Positions 55,382 through 63,947 are shown, numbered from the stretch's first letter. The stretch: DNA of 64,000 bases from Streptomyces sp. SCSIO 30461 (GCF_037023745.1 NZ_CP146101.1:6898001-6962000); one strand, 5' to 3'. Notes: a model not told the origin generated them from the sequence alone. Numbers and translations are program-made.

Positions 55382-56813
55382 ACCCGGCGCGGCGGCACTG
55401 ACCGGACTGACCGCCCGTCAGCTGATCGCGGGGTACGAACGGGGTGATTTCTCCCCCCTGGACGCCACCCGTGCCGTGCTGGAGCGGATCGAGGCGGTCC
55501 AGCCTGCGGTGAACGCGTTCGTCCGGGTCGACGCCGAAGGGGCTCTGGCCCAGGCCGTGGACGCCACCGAGCGCCGACGCAGAGGCGAGCCACTCGGGCC
55601 GCTGGACGGGGTGCCGGTGACCGTCAAGGACCTGCTGCTCCAGGCCGGTGTGCCGACTCTGCGCGGCTCGCGGACCGTGCGGGCCGATGCCACGGCCTGG
55701 GACGAGGACGCCCCGGCCGTGGCCAGACTGCGGGAGAACGGCGCTGTGCTGGTCGCACGGACCACGACACCGGAGTTCGGCTGGAAGGGTGTCACGGACT
55801 CGCCGCTGACCGCGATCACCCGGAATCCCTACGACGTGTCGCGCACCTCAGGCGGGTCCAGCGGAGGCAGCGCCGTGGCCGTGGCGCTGGGGGCCGCGCC
55901 GCTGTCCGTCGGTACGGACGGCGGCGGCTCGGTCCGGATTCCGGCGTCGTTCTGCGGCGTCTTCGGGCTGAAGCCCACCTACGGGCGGATCCCGCTCTAT
56001 CCTGCCAGCCCCTTCGGCACCCTCGCCCACGCCGGGCCGATCGCCCGCGACGCCGCCGACGCGGCCCTGCTGCTTGATGTGCTCAGCGGCCCGGACTGGC
56101 GCGACTGGTCGCAGCTGCCCCCCGCCGCCACCATCGCGGGCACCCTCGGCGCGGGAGCGGCCGGGGCGGACGGTGTGAAGGGGGTCAGGATCGCCTACTC
56201 CCCGTCCCTCGGCGGCCAGGTCGCCGTCGCCCCCGAGGTCGCGACGGCCGTCCGCGCCGCCGTGACGCGGCTGGCGGAGCTCGGTGCGTATGTCGAGGAG
56301 ACCGACCCCGATCTCGCCGAGCCGGTGGACGCCTTCCACACCCTGTGGTTCACGGGAGCGGCTCGGCTGACCCGGCATCTCGACTCCGGGCAGCGGGAAC
56401 TGCTCGACCCCGGGCTGCGGGAGATCTGCGCGGAGGGCGAGCGGCGGTCCGCGCTGGACTACCTCGCGGCGGTGGACGTGCGGACGGACCTGGGCCGGCG
56501 CATGGGCCGCTTCCACAGCTCCTACGACCTGCTGGTCACGCCCACACTCCCTATCACGGCCTTCGAGGCCGGCGTGGAGGTGCCGGCCGGCTCGGGGCTG
56601 CGGCGCTGGACGGGGTGGACCCCGTTCACCTACCCCTTCAACCTCACCCAGCAGCCCGCCGCTTCCGTGCCTTGCGGGGTGGACGGTGACGGTCTGCCGA
56701 TAGGGATACAACTGGTCGGAGCCCGCCACCAGGACGCGCTGGTGCTGCGCGCCGCGCACGCGCTGTACGTCTCGGGCGCGGCGGCGATCCCGGCACCATC
56801 CGCCGGGGTCTAG
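55365..56813 (+). CDS. Amidase (amidase-signature family)
   Basis: A 482-aa hydrolase of the amidase-signature family. The catalytic triad is visible: K88 (PVTVKDLL), cis-Ser S165 (TSGGSSGGSA) and nucleophile S189 (GTDGGGSVRIPASFCG). It cleaves an amide to acid and ammonia. It overlaps the hydroxyacid dehydrogenase gene and converges with the DUF3830 gene (8-bp gap). Not GatA: no gatB or gatC nearby. With the racemase-like proteins and transporter it suggests breakdown of an imported amide or N-containing acid. Confidence 0.9.
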   Translation: MTPTPEPGAAALTGLTARQLIAGYERGDFSPLDATRAVLERIEAVQPAVNAFVRVDAEGALAQAVDATERRRRGEPLGPLDGVPVTVKDLLLQAGVPTLRGSRTVRADATAWDEDAPAVARLRENGAVLVARTTTPEFGWKGVTDSPLTAITRNPYDVSRTSGGSSGGSAVAVALGAAPLSVGTDGGGSVRIPASFCGVFGLKPTYGRIPLYPASPFGTLAHAGPIARDAADAALLLDVLSGPDWRDWSQLPPAATIAGTLGAGAAGADGVKGVRIAYSPSLGGQVAVAPEVATAVRAAVTRLAELGAYVEETDPDLAEPVDAFHTLWFTGAARLTRHLDSGQRELLDPGLREICAEGERRSALDYLAAVDVRTDLGRRMGRFHSSYDLLVTPTLPITAFEAGVEVPAGSGLRRWTGWTPFTYPFNLTQQPAASVPCGVDGDGLPIGIQLVGARHQDALVLRAAHALYVSGAAAIPAPSAGV

Positions 56814-56821
56814 GACGTGGC

Positions 56822-57313
56822 TCACAGCCGCCGGAGGTTCAGCGTCTCGCCCAGCGCCCCGGCCCGCCACAAGTCCTGGCAGGCCGAGGCCATCCGGTCG
56901 AGTCCGTCGACCACCGTGCCCCACACGATGCCCGGCACCCAGCCCGTATCCCCGTTCAGCAGCAGGTTGTTGCGCTCGTAGAAGAGGGCGAGATCCACGG
57001 TCACCGGCCGGGTCAGGTCCTGGTCATAGCCATAGGCCGCCGTCGCCAGCTCCGTACCGGTGAAGGTGAAATAGCAGAGGTCGCCGGGAATGGGCGTCAC
57101 CGTCGGATTCTCCAGCGGCGGCTCACGCTCGGCAAAGGCGGGGAAGAGCGCGTAGATCTCGTTGCGCGCGTACTTCGCGTGGTACACGTCGCTGCCCAGC
57201 GGCAGGGCATCCCATACGGCCTGGCAGGTCAGCGGCGCCTGGTCGTCCAGGAGGCGTGCGGTGCAGTGCACGCCTCGCTTCGCCAGGGAAACGTCGATGA
57301 AGCGATCAGCCAT
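56822..57313 (-). CDS. DUF3830 family protein (cyclophilin-like fold)
   Basis: A 163-aa protein of the DUF3830 family: DAPLTCQAVWDALPLGSDVYHAKYARNEIYALFP-like start, PGDLCYFTF near 75, and YERNNLLLNGDTGWVPG. The fold resembles cyclophilins but no isomerase function is known. Such genes are usually found beside amidases, racemase-like proteins and amino-acid transporters, as here. Its start is only 42 bp from the divergent transporter gene start, so the two promoters must overlap. Confidence 0.85.
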   Translation of the reverse strand: MADRFIDVSLAKRGVHCTARLLDDQAPLTCQAVWDALPLGSDVYHAKYARNEIYALFPAFAEREPPLENPTVTPIPGDLCYFTFTGTELATAAYGYDQDLTRPVTVDLALFYERNNLLLNGDTGWVPGIVWGTVVDGLDRMASACQDLWRAGALGETLNLRRL

Positions 57314-57355
57314 TGGTTACGCATACCCCGACTCGGGCCGGGTAGCCGCGCGCCC

Positions 57356-58252
57356 ATGGCTCCTCACACGGCTGAACACACCAGACGGGCGATACCGGCG
57401 ATACCGAGGCGCACCCTGCTGCTGGGTACCGCGGGCGCATTGGGCGCCGCGGGAGCCGCGGGCGGCTGCGCCCGGGTCCCCGACGGCGACGGGCTGGCCC
57501 GGCTGAGATCCCAGGGCACGGTGCGCCTCGGCATCGCGGGCGAGGTGCCCTACGGCTATATCGACGAACAGGGCGAGTTCACCGGTGAGGCGCCCGAACT
57601 CGCCAAGGCGGTCTTCCAGCGGCTCGGGGTGCCCCGTATCCAGCCGGTCGCCACCGACTTCGCGTCGCTGATACCCGGCCTCAACTCGCAGCAGTTCGAC
57701 GTTGTTTCGGCCGGGATGTACATCAACAGGGAACGCTGCGCACAGGTCATCTTCTCGGACCCCGAATACCAGATGCTGGATTCCTTCATCGTGCGCAAGG
57801 GCAATCCGATGAATCTGCGCGGCTACGACGACGTCGTGCGCGCCAAGGCGAAGTTCGCGACCGGAACCGGCTACGCGGAAATCGGCTACGCGATCGCGGC
57901 CGGATATCCCGAGAAGGACATCGTCATCCTCCAGGACCAGGTGGCCGGGCTGAACGCCGTCGAGTCCGGCCGGGTCGACGTGTTCGCGGGCACCGCGCTC
58001 ACCGCCCGGGAGGTCGCCAAGGGCAGCGCCAAGGCCGAGGCCACCGCCCCGTTCGCCGCGATCGTGGACGGCGAGAAGAAGATCGACGGCGGGGGCTTCG
58101 CGTTCCGCCCGAGCGACACCGCGCTGCGGAACGCCTTCAACACCGAGATCCACCGGATGAAGAAGAGTGGTGAGCTCTTCCGCATCCTGCGCCGGTTCGG
58201 CTTCACCGAGAGCGAGATGACCGAGCTCACGGCGAAGGAGCTGTGCCGATGA
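57356..58252 (+). CDS. ehuB: ABC transporter solute-binding lipoprotein (EhuB-like)
   Basis: A 298-aa solute-binding protein of the polar-amino-acid family. The N-terminus has a twin-Arg-like IPRRTLLLG and ends in a lipobox with Cys (AAGGC) near 40. The binding domain starts at LRSQGTVRLGIAGEVPYG. With the next three genes it forms a complete importer that looks most like EhuBCDA for ectoine/hydroxyectoine; the exact ligand is not certain. ATG at 57356 chosen because it starts just before the signal. It overlaps the first permease gene. Confidence 0.82.
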   Translation: MAPHTAEHTRRAIPAIPRRTLLLGTAGALGAAGAAGGCARVPDGDGLARLRSQGTVRLGIAGEVPYGYIDEQGEFTGEAPELAKAVFQRLGVPRIQPVATDFASLIPGLNSQQFDVVSAGMYINRERCAQVIFSDPEYQMLDSFIVRKGNPMNLRGYDDVVRAKAKFATGTGYAEIGYAIAAGYPEKDIVILQDQVAGLNAVESGRVDVFAGTALTAREVAKGSAKAEATAPFAAIVDGEKKIDGGGFAFRPSDTALRNAFNTEIHRMKKSGELFRILRRFGFTESEMTELTAKELCR

Positions 58253-58908
58253 CCGCCGGACTCTGGCAGAACTGGGTACTCCCAGGAATCTGGGTCACCA
58301 TCCAGCTCACCGTCTACAGCGCGGCGCTGGCCGCGGTGGTCGCGTTCGGCGTCGGCATGGCCAGGACCCACCGCTCGCGTGCCGTCCGCTTCGTCGCCGC
58401 CTGCTACACCGAGGTGTTCCGCGGGACGTCGGCGCTGATCCTGATGTTCTGGCTGTTCTTCGTGCTCCCGCCGCTGCTGGGCTGGCAACTCGTCCCGATG
58501 TGGGCGGCGGTGCTCGCGCTCGGCCTCTCGTACGGCGCGTACGGGGCCGAGATCGTGCGCGGTGCGCTGAACGCCGTGGCACCCGCTCAGCGAGAGGCGG
58601 GGATCGCTCTCAGCTTCACGCCCTGGCAGCGGATGCGGCTGGTGCTGCTGCCGCAGGCCGTGCCCGAGATGATCCCGTCCTTCTGCAATCTGCTGGTGGA
58701 ACTGCTGAAGGGGACGGCGCTGGTGTCCCTGCTCGGCGTGGGCGATGTGTCCTTCGCCGCGTACCTGGTGCGTCTGGCCACTCAGGAGAGCGCGCAGATC
58801 TACACGGTCACGCTGGTGATCTACTTCGTGCTCGCCTTCGTCATCACCCGTTCCATGAAAGCGCTTGAGCGCAGGACCAAGGCGAACCTGGGAGTGGTGG
58901 CCAAGTGA
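58249..58908 (+). CDS. ehuC: ABC transporter permease (EhuC-like)
   Basis: A 219-aa inner-membrane permease with about five transmembrane helices and the EAA-type cytoplasmic loop (NAVAPAQREAGIALSFTPWQ) that contacts the ATPase. ATGA overlap with the binding-protein gene; a GTG 6 nt earlier is possible. It pairs with the next permease. Confidence 0.85.
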   Translation: MTAGLWQNWVLPGIWVTIQLTVYSAALAAVVAFGVGMARTHRSRAVRFVAACYTEVFRGTSALILMFWLFFVLPPLLGWQLVPMWAAVLALGLSYGAYGAEIVRGALNAVAPAQREAGIALSFTPWQRMRLVLLPQAVPEMIPSFCNLLVELLKGTALVSLLGVGDVSFAAYLVRLATQESAQIYTVTLVIYFVLAFVITRSMKALERRTKANLGVVAK

Positions 58909-59555
58909 ACTGGGACTGGTCCGCGGTCGCGGACTTCATGCCGCGCTTCTGGGACGGTGTACTCGTCACCCTGCAGGTCCTGGTGCTGGGCTCGCTGCTG
59001 TCGTTCTCCCTCGGCCTGGTCTGGGCGCTGGCACTGCGGTCGGAACTGCGCCTGGTGAGCTGGCCGGTGGGGCTGATCACGGAGTTCATCCGCTGCACCC
59101 CGCTGCTGGTGCAGCTCTTCTTCCTCTTCTTCGTGCTGCCCGAGTGGGGCGTGCAGTTCTCCGCGCTCGCCACCGGCACGATCGCGATCGGGCTGCACTA
59201 CTCGACGTACACCGCGCAGGTCTACCGGGCCGGCATCGACGCCGTACCGGCCGGGCAGTGGGAGGCCGCCACCGCACTGAGCCTGCCCGTGCACCGGACC
59301 TGGCTCGCGGTGATCCTGCCGCAGGCGGTGCGGCGTATCGCGCCCGCCCTCGGCAACTACGTGATCGCGATGCTCAAGGACACGCCGATCCTCGCCGGGA
59401 TCAGCGTGCTGGAGATGCTGCAGCAGTCCCGTCTGGAGAGCGCAGCGACCTTCCAGTACACGGAGCCGCTGACCGTCGTCGGCATCGCCTTCATCGTCAT
59501 CGCCTATCCGGCTTCCCTGCTCGTACGGACCCTGGAGCGCCGCCTTGCCCGCTGA
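58905..59555 (+). CDS. ehuD: ABC transporter permease (EhuD-like)
   Basis: A 216-aa second permease of the same importer with the EAA loop (DAVPAGQWEAATALSLPVHR). GTGA overlap with ehuC and 11-bp overlap with the ATPase gene. About five membrane segments. Confidence 0.85.
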   Translation: MNWDWSAVADFMPRFWDGVLVTLQVLVLGSLLSFSLGLVWALALRSELRLVSWPVGLITEFIRCTPLLVQLFFLFFVLPEWGVQFSALATGTIAIGLHYSTYTAQVYRAGIDAVPAGQWEAATALSLPVHRTWLAVILPQAVRRIAPALGNYVIAMLKDTPILAGISVLEMLQQSRLESAATFQYTEPLTVVGIAFIVIAYPASLLVRTLERRLAR

Positions 59556-60348
59556 GACACCCGCCCGGAAGAACACCACGCCCGAGGCCGCGGCGGCGTC
59601 CGCGGCCCCGGCCCCGGAACTGATCCGCTTCACCAACGTCACCAAGCGGTTCGGCGACAACACCGTCCTCGACGATCTCTGCTTCTCGGTGCGCCCGGGC
59701 AAGCACGTCACCCTGATCGGCCCCTCCGGCTCCGGCAAGACGACGATCCTGCGGCTGCTGATGACCCTGGAGCGGCCCGACGAGGGCACGATCGACGTCG
59801 ACGGCGGCCGGCTGTTCCCTGCCGACGAGAAGCAGCGGCGCGAGGCGCGCAAGAAGATCGGCATGGTCTTCCAGCAGTTCAACCTGTTTCCCAACATGAG
59901 CGTGCTGCGCAACATCACCGAGGCCCCGGTGAGGGTGCTCGGGCTGTCCAAGGACGAGGCCGAGCAGCGCGCACGCGATCTGCTCGACCTGGTGGGTCTG
60001 GCCGACCGCCTGGACGCCAGACCGACGCAGCTGTCCGGTGGGCAGCAGCAGCGGGTGGCGATCGCCCGCGCGCTGGCGATGCGCCCGCGGGTGCTGCTGC
60101 TGGACGAGGTCACATCGGCGCTGGATCCCGAGCTGGTGGCCGGGGTGCTGGACGTGCTCAGGGACGTCGCCCGCAGCACCGACATCACCATGCTCTGTGT
60201 GACCCACGAGATGAGCTTCGCCCGGGACATCTCCGATGAGGTGCTGATGTTCGACTCGGGGAAGGTCATCGAATCGGGCAGCCCGGAAAAATTCTTCTCC
60301 GAGCCGGAGCACGACCGCACGCGTGAGTTTCTCCGTGCGGTGCTCTGA
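59545..60348 (+). CDS. ehuA: ABC transporter ATPase (EhuA-like)
   Basis: A 267-aa nucleotide-binding subunit: Walker A GPSGSGKTT (about 60), Q loop FQQFNLFP, signature LSGGQQQRV, Walker B VLLLDEVTSALDPE and switch His in VTHEM. TTG start at 59545, inside the end of ehuD, with GGAG 7 nt upstream. The first 25 residues are an Ala/Thr-rich extension not needed for the fold. Last gene of the transporter operon. Confidence 0.88.
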   Translation: MPAETPARKNTTPEAAAASAAPAPELIRFTNVTKRFGDNTVLDDLCFSVRPGKHVTLIGPSGSGKTTILRLLMTLERPDEGTIDVDGGRLFPADEKQRREARKKIGMVFQQFNLFPNMSVLRNITEAPVRVLGLSKDEAEQRARDLLDLVGLADRLDARPTQLSGGQQQRVAIARALAMRPRVLLLDEVTSALDPELVAGVLDVLRDVARSTDITMLCVTHEMSFARDISDEVLMFDSGKVIESGSPEKFFSEPEHDRTREFLRAVL

Positions 60349-60374
60349 CCACCAACTATCCTGCTTAGGATTGA

Positions 60375-60392
60375 CCCTGGCATATGCCAGGG
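60375..60392. promoter_or_regulatory. Perfect 18-bp palindrome before the IclR gene
   Basis: CCCTGGCATATGCCAGGG is exactly self-complementary. It lies between ehuA and the IclR gene, directly before a terminator hairpin, 124 bp from the IclR start. It is a candidate operator. Confidence 0.5.
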
Positions 60393-60428
60393 TGGTGCGC
60401 CCCGGGAAATGCCCCCGGGGCGCACCAC
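60392..60428 (+). terminator. Terminator of the transporter operon
   Basis: 15-bp perfect stem (GTGGTGCGCCCCGGG/CCCGGGGCGCACCAC) with a 7-nt loop. It shares a G with the palindrome before it. Confidence 0.8.
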
Positions 60429-60515
60429 AATTCTCGCCAACAGTCCCCCCAAGGCTGGTTCTTGGCGGCTATCGTGGTACGGAAGCATGCGGTCACAACC
60501 TGGTAGGGGGAAACC

Positions 60516-61274
60516 GTGGCGCTGAAGCCGGAGCCGACCGCGCCGTTCCACTCAATCCAATACGCGCTACGGGTGCTGGAGGCTATCTCCAGGCACGGCG
60601 GAGGAGTCACCGACGCACAGATCGCCCGGGAGACGGGGCTGCCCACCGGGCACTTGGCGCCTCTACTGCTGATGCTGCGCCGCGAAGGCTATGTGGAACA
60701 GGTCGGCGACAGCGCATACGTCATAGGCGACTCGCTGGTGCTGCTCGGCTCGGGCACCACCCGCCAGGAAGCACTGGAGCGCAAGCTCCAGGAGACTCTC
60801 ACCGAGCTGCGCGACTCGGTCGGCGCCGCTGTGTACATCAGCCGGTACATCGACGGCGAGGTCAAGATCACGCAGTACGCCGACGGACCCCGCACGCCCA
60901 AGGTCAACGAGTACGTCGACTTCCGCTCCGCCGCACACGCCAGCGCGGTCGGCAAGTGCCTGCTCACCCAGCTCGACCAGAACGGCCGCCGGGACCACCT
61001 CTCGCGCCATAGGATCGCCCGGCTCACCTCCCGCACGATCACCAACGAGAAGGTCCTCTTCTCCAAACTGGACGCACAGCCGCCCACGGTTCCGGTGCTG
61101 GACCTCCAGGAGTACGCGGTGGGCACGGTCTGCGCCGCGGTGCCCCTGACGGCCGGTTCCTCGGTGGGGTGCCTCGCGCTCTCACTTCCGATCGAGCACG
61201 CGCACCGCCTGCGCGCCGCGGCGGACACACTGAACCGCAGGGCGGCGCCGGTGGTGCTGTCACTGACCCTCTGA
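60516..61274 (+). CDS. IclR-family regulator
   Basis: A 252-aa regulator. The N-terminal winged helix-turn-helix (about residues 15-70) contains VTDAQIARETGLPTGHLAPL, and the C-terminal IclR effector domain (about 80-250) contains ISRYIDGEVKITQ and SAVGKCLLTQL. GTG start with GGGGGA upstream. It is the likely regulator of the adjacent transporter and catabolic cluster. An effector such as the transported compound is expected. Confidence 0.87.
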   Translation: MALKPEPTAPFHSIQYALRVLEAISRHGGGVTDAQIARETGLPTGHLAPLLLMLRREGYVEQVGDSAYVIGDSLVLLGSGTTRQEALERKLQETLTELRDSVGAAVYISRYIDGEVKITQYADGPRTPKVNEYVDFRSAAHASAVGKCLLTQLDQNGRRDHLSRHRIARLTSRTITNEKVLFSKLDAQPPTVPVLDLQEYAVGTVCAAVPLTAGSSVGCLALSLPIEHAHRLRAAADTLNRRAAPVVLSLTL

Positions 61275-61389
61275 GGACCCGGCGGGTGCTCCAGGCCGGA
61301 CACATGTGCGGCTGGTCGGGGGCACCCCATCGGACCAGGTAGTATTACTTCCGTCGTCAGCCGCCGAGCGCGGCGGGAACGGCAAACCC

Positions 61390-61463
61390 GCGCCGCTAGC
61401 TCAGTTGGTTAGAGCAGCTGACTCTTAATCAGCGGGTCCGGGGTTCGAGTCCCTGGCGGCGCA
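61390..61463 (+). tRNA. tRNA-Lys (CTT), copy 2
   Basis: Identical 74-nt copy of the tRNA-Lys at 47935-48008; similarity does not extend into the flanks. TAGTAT near 61340 may be its -10 box. CCA not encoded. Confidence 0.97.
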
Positions 61464-61469
61464 CCTTGT

Positions 61470-61507
61470 CACTGTGGCCCCTCGTATGCGTACGAGGGGC
61501 CACAGTG
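61470..61507. terminator. Terminator of tRNA-Lys copy 2
   Basis: 17-bp perfect stem (CACTGTGGCCCCTCGTA/TACGAGGGGCCACAGTG) with TGCG loop. Confidence 0.85.
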
Positions 61508-61535
61508 CTCTCCGGGGCCGCTCGCGGCGCACGCG

Positions 61536-63209
61536 TCAGCACCAGGGACGGCGGTGCTCCGCGAACGTACGCAGCAGCGACCGGACGTCCGTCTCGGTCA
61601 GCGGGCGGTAGTGCCGCTCATCGGACGGGCGCCACCACACCGGGTCAGGACAGCGGAACGACTCCCGGCGCAGTGCCACGCGGTGGATCTTGTTGGTCGC
61701 CGTGGTCGGCAGCCGGGACGGGAGCCGGATGAAGCGGGGCGCCATCTTCGTACCCAGATCGGGTTGGGCGGCGAGAAAGGCACCGAAGGCCGCCGGGTCG
61801 AAGACGGCACCCGGGCGCAGGGCGATGGCGGCCATGACCTGGTCCCCGGACACGGGGTCGGGGACCGCGTAGACCGCGGCGCCCGATGCCGCCTCCCAGC
61901 GGCACAGGATGTTCTCGACCATCGCCGGGGCGAGATTCTCCCCGTCCACCCGGAGGCGGTCGTCGGTGCGGCCCGCGAAGTAGAGGAAGCCGTCGGGATC
62001 ACGGAAGAACAGGTCACCCGTCCAGTACCAGCCCTGCCGGACCCGCGCCGCGTCGGCCTCGGGGTTTCGCCAGTAGCCCTCGAAGGGGTTGGGGCCGCGG
62101 TTGACCAGCTCGCCGATCGCCTCGTCGCCGTTGCACAGCCGACCGCCCGGGGACAGCCGGGCCGGCCTGCACTCCTCGCCCGTCTCCGGATCCACCACCG
62201 CGAGATCGTTGCCCGGCGCGGCGCGCCCGATGGCCCCGGGCGGGGTGCCGGGAGTGCGCTGGATGGCGGCGCCGCCCTCGGACGAGCCGTATCCCTCGAC
62301 CAGCCTGACCCCGAAGCGCCGCTCGAAGCGTGCCGCGTCCACCGCCCCCACCTCCGTACCGAAGCCGGTGCGCAGCCGGTGGTTCCGGTCGTCGTCCCGT
62401 TCGGGCACGGCCAGCAGATAGTGGATGGCCCGTCCGACGTAGGTGAAGTATGTGGCACCGTAGGCCCGTACGTCCGGCAGGAAGCCGGATGCGGAGAACC
62501 GCCGTCGCAGCGCGACCGAGGCTCCGGCCGCGAGTGCCGGTGCCCAGTTGGCGATCACCGCGTTGCCGTGGAACAGCGGCATGCAGATGTAGTGGACGTC
62601 ATCGGGCCGCACCCCGAACTGCCGTACCAGCGAGGCGCCCGCCGCGGCGAGCCGCCCCTGGCTGCAGAGCGCCGCCTTGGGCGCGCCGGTCGACCCCGAG
62701 GTGAAGTACAGCAGCAGCCTGCTGTCGGGCCGCACCGCGCGGATCGCCACATCGCCCGGTTGCGCGCCCTCGTACGCGGCGAGCAGCGCGGCGTAGGCGT
62801 CGGTGTCCGTCACCAGCATCCGTACGCCCGGGAGGTCGAGACCGTCCAGCAGGGGCAGATGGGCGCGTTCGGTGACCAGCACCCTGCAGTCGGTGTGCAG
62901 GATGTCGCGGGCCAGCTCGGCGCCCCTGCGGGTCGGGTTGATGCCCGCGACGGCGGCCCCGGCGAGGGCCGCGGCGCTGATCCAGAGCGGGAACTCCGGG
63001 GTGTTGTCGAGCAGGATCCCGAGGTGCGGCTCGGCGCGTCGGGGCAGCAGTTCCGCCAGCAGCGCGGCGCGGGCGGCGGCGCCGGAGGCGACCTGATGGT
63101 GGCTGAGCACGAGGTCCTCGTGTCTCAGTCCCACCCGGTGGTCGCCCCACTGGCGCACTATGAGATCCGCGACGGTCGCACCGCTTCCGGTGCCACGGGG
63201 GCTCACCAT
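61536..63209 (-). CDS. Acyl-CoA ligase (AMP-binding, FadD/FATP-like)
   Basis: A 557-aa adenylate-forming enzyme. It has the AMP motif YFTSGSTGAPKAA (about 168-180), YGSSEGGAA (about 310), YWTGDLFF (about 405), GRTDDRLRVDGENL, and a C-terminal TATNKIHRVAL with the catalytic-type Lys. It activates a carboxylic acid to acyl-CoA with ATP. Length and marks are nearest to long-chain fatty acid or FATP-type ligases. ATG at 63209. No linked pathway genes, so substrate is open. Confidence 0.88.
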   Translation of the reverse strand: MVSPRGTGSGATVADLIVRQWGDHRVGLRHEDLVLSHHQVASGAAARAALLAELLPRRAEPHLGILLDNTPEFPLWISAAALAGAAVAGINPTRRGAELARDILHTDCRVLVTERAHLPLLDGLDLPGVRMLVTDTDAYAALLAAYEGAQPGDVAIRAVRPDSRLLLYFTSGSTGAPKAALCSQGRLAAAGASLVRQFGVRPDDVHYICMPLFHGNAVIANWAPALAAGASVALRRRFSASGFLPDVRAYGATYFTYVGRAIHYLLAVPERDDDRNHRLRTGFGTEVGAVDAARFERRFGVRLVEGYGSSEGGAAIQRTPGTPPGAIGRAAPGNDLAVVDPETGEECRPARLSPGGRLCNGDEAIGELVNRGPNPFEGYWRNPEADAARVRQGWYWTGDLFFRDPDGFLYFAGRTDDRLRVDGENLAPAMVENILCRWEAASGAAVYAVPDPVSGDQVMAAIALRPGAVFDPAAFGAFLAAQPDLGTKMAPRFIRLPSRLPTTATNKIHRVALRRESFRCPDPVWWRPSDERHYRPLTETDVRSLLRTFAEHRRPWC

Positions 63210-63235
63210 GGCGCCGTACGGTAGCCGACATACCG

Positions 63236-63829
63236 TCAGAACTGAACGTCCGAACAGGCGTAGAACGCGTTCGGGGTGTCACTGATCGTCCACACCGCGA
63301 GGATCAGGTGGCGGCCCGACTTCGACGGCAGCCTGCCCGTATGACTGAACACGGTGGGTGGGCGCTGCCCCCGGTAGGGGACGGTCAGGAAGGGCACCGA
63401 TTCGAGGGCGTCCCTGGTCAGCGGTCGGCCGGGGTTCCAGCCGTCCCTGGTGATGTAGTACCGGAAGTCGGTGGTGGCGTGCGGGGCGGTGAACCGCCAC
63501 CGGAAGGTGTGTTCCTGCCCGGTGCGGACCGGGGTCGTCGGCCAGCTGCCGCCGCGCGGGTCGTCGAGTTGCGCGAAGCGGCTGTTGCCGCCCGCGCAGA
63601 TCGTTCCGTCGGCCGGGCCTCCCGAGGGGAAGCCCTTGGGGCCTTCGACGCTCTGTGGCTCCCACCGGATCTCGCCACAGTCCGCCACCGTGCCGTCGGC
63701 ACAGAGCCGCTGGCGGCTGATCGGGGTGTCGGTGTAGCCGTGACCGGCGGCGCTGCCGGTGGCGAGCACCGCGCCGCCCGCCACCGCCACCGCGAGCCCG
63801 ACGAGGGTCACGCCTATTCGCTTCCGCAT
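63236..63829 (-). CDS. Secreted AA10 lytic polysaccharide monooxygenase (chitin-active type)
   Basis: A 197-aa secreted copper enzyme that cleaves chitin or cellulose oxidatively. A signal peptide (residues 1-29) ends so that the mature protein starts at His30 (SAAG/HGYTDTP), needed for the copper histidine brace; the second brace His is about H117 (APHATTDF). The C-terminal NAFYACSDVQF carries the axial Phe. Size matches single-domain AA10 enzymes without a carbohydrate-binding module. ATG at 63829 with AGGAG upstream; the longer frame to 63946 lacks the signal. Two chitinase-type repeats lie upstream, so it is probably chitin/GlcNAc-regulated. Confidence 0.9.
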   Translation of the reverse strand: MRKRIGVTLVGLAVAVAGGAVLATGSAAGHGYTDTPISRQRLCADGTVADCGEIRWEPQSVEGPKGFPSGGPADGTICAGGNSRFAQLDDPRGGSWPTTPVRTGQEHTFRWRFTAPHATTDFRYYITRDGWNPGRPLTRDALESVPFLTVPYRGQRPPTVFSHTGRLPSKSGRHLILAVWTISDTPNAFYACSDVQF

Positions 63830-63891
63830 GCTGTCGCTCCTGGAGAACGTGGGGGTGTTCCGTGAGCAGTGCTGCGCACCATGCCGTGCAT

Positions 63892-63907
63892 TCAGGTCCA
63901 GACCAAG
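63892..63907. promoter_or_regulatory. DasR/chitinase-type repeat 1
   Basis: TCAGGTCCAGACCAAG contains GGTCCAGACC, the core of the 12-bp direct repeats of Streptomyces chitinase promoters. It matches 11/16 of the DasR consensus ACTGGTCTAGACCAGT. It lies 63 bp upstream of the AA10 start. Confidence 0.65.
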
Positions 63908-63931
63908 CCTCAGACTATTGACGCCGTTTGG

Positions 63932-63947
63932 ACATGTCCAGACCAAT
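63932..63947. promoter_or_regulatory. DasR/chitinase-type repeat 2
   Basis: ACATGTCCAGACCAAT matches 12/16 of the DasR consensus and is a direct repeat of the first site 40 bp away. Confidence 0.6.

Noticed and set aside
47935..61463. Integrated genomic island between the tRNA-Lys genes
   Set aside because: No integrase, transposase or phage gene lies inside, base composition looks uniform, and identity stops exactly at the tRNA ends. Kept only as a possible recombination block.
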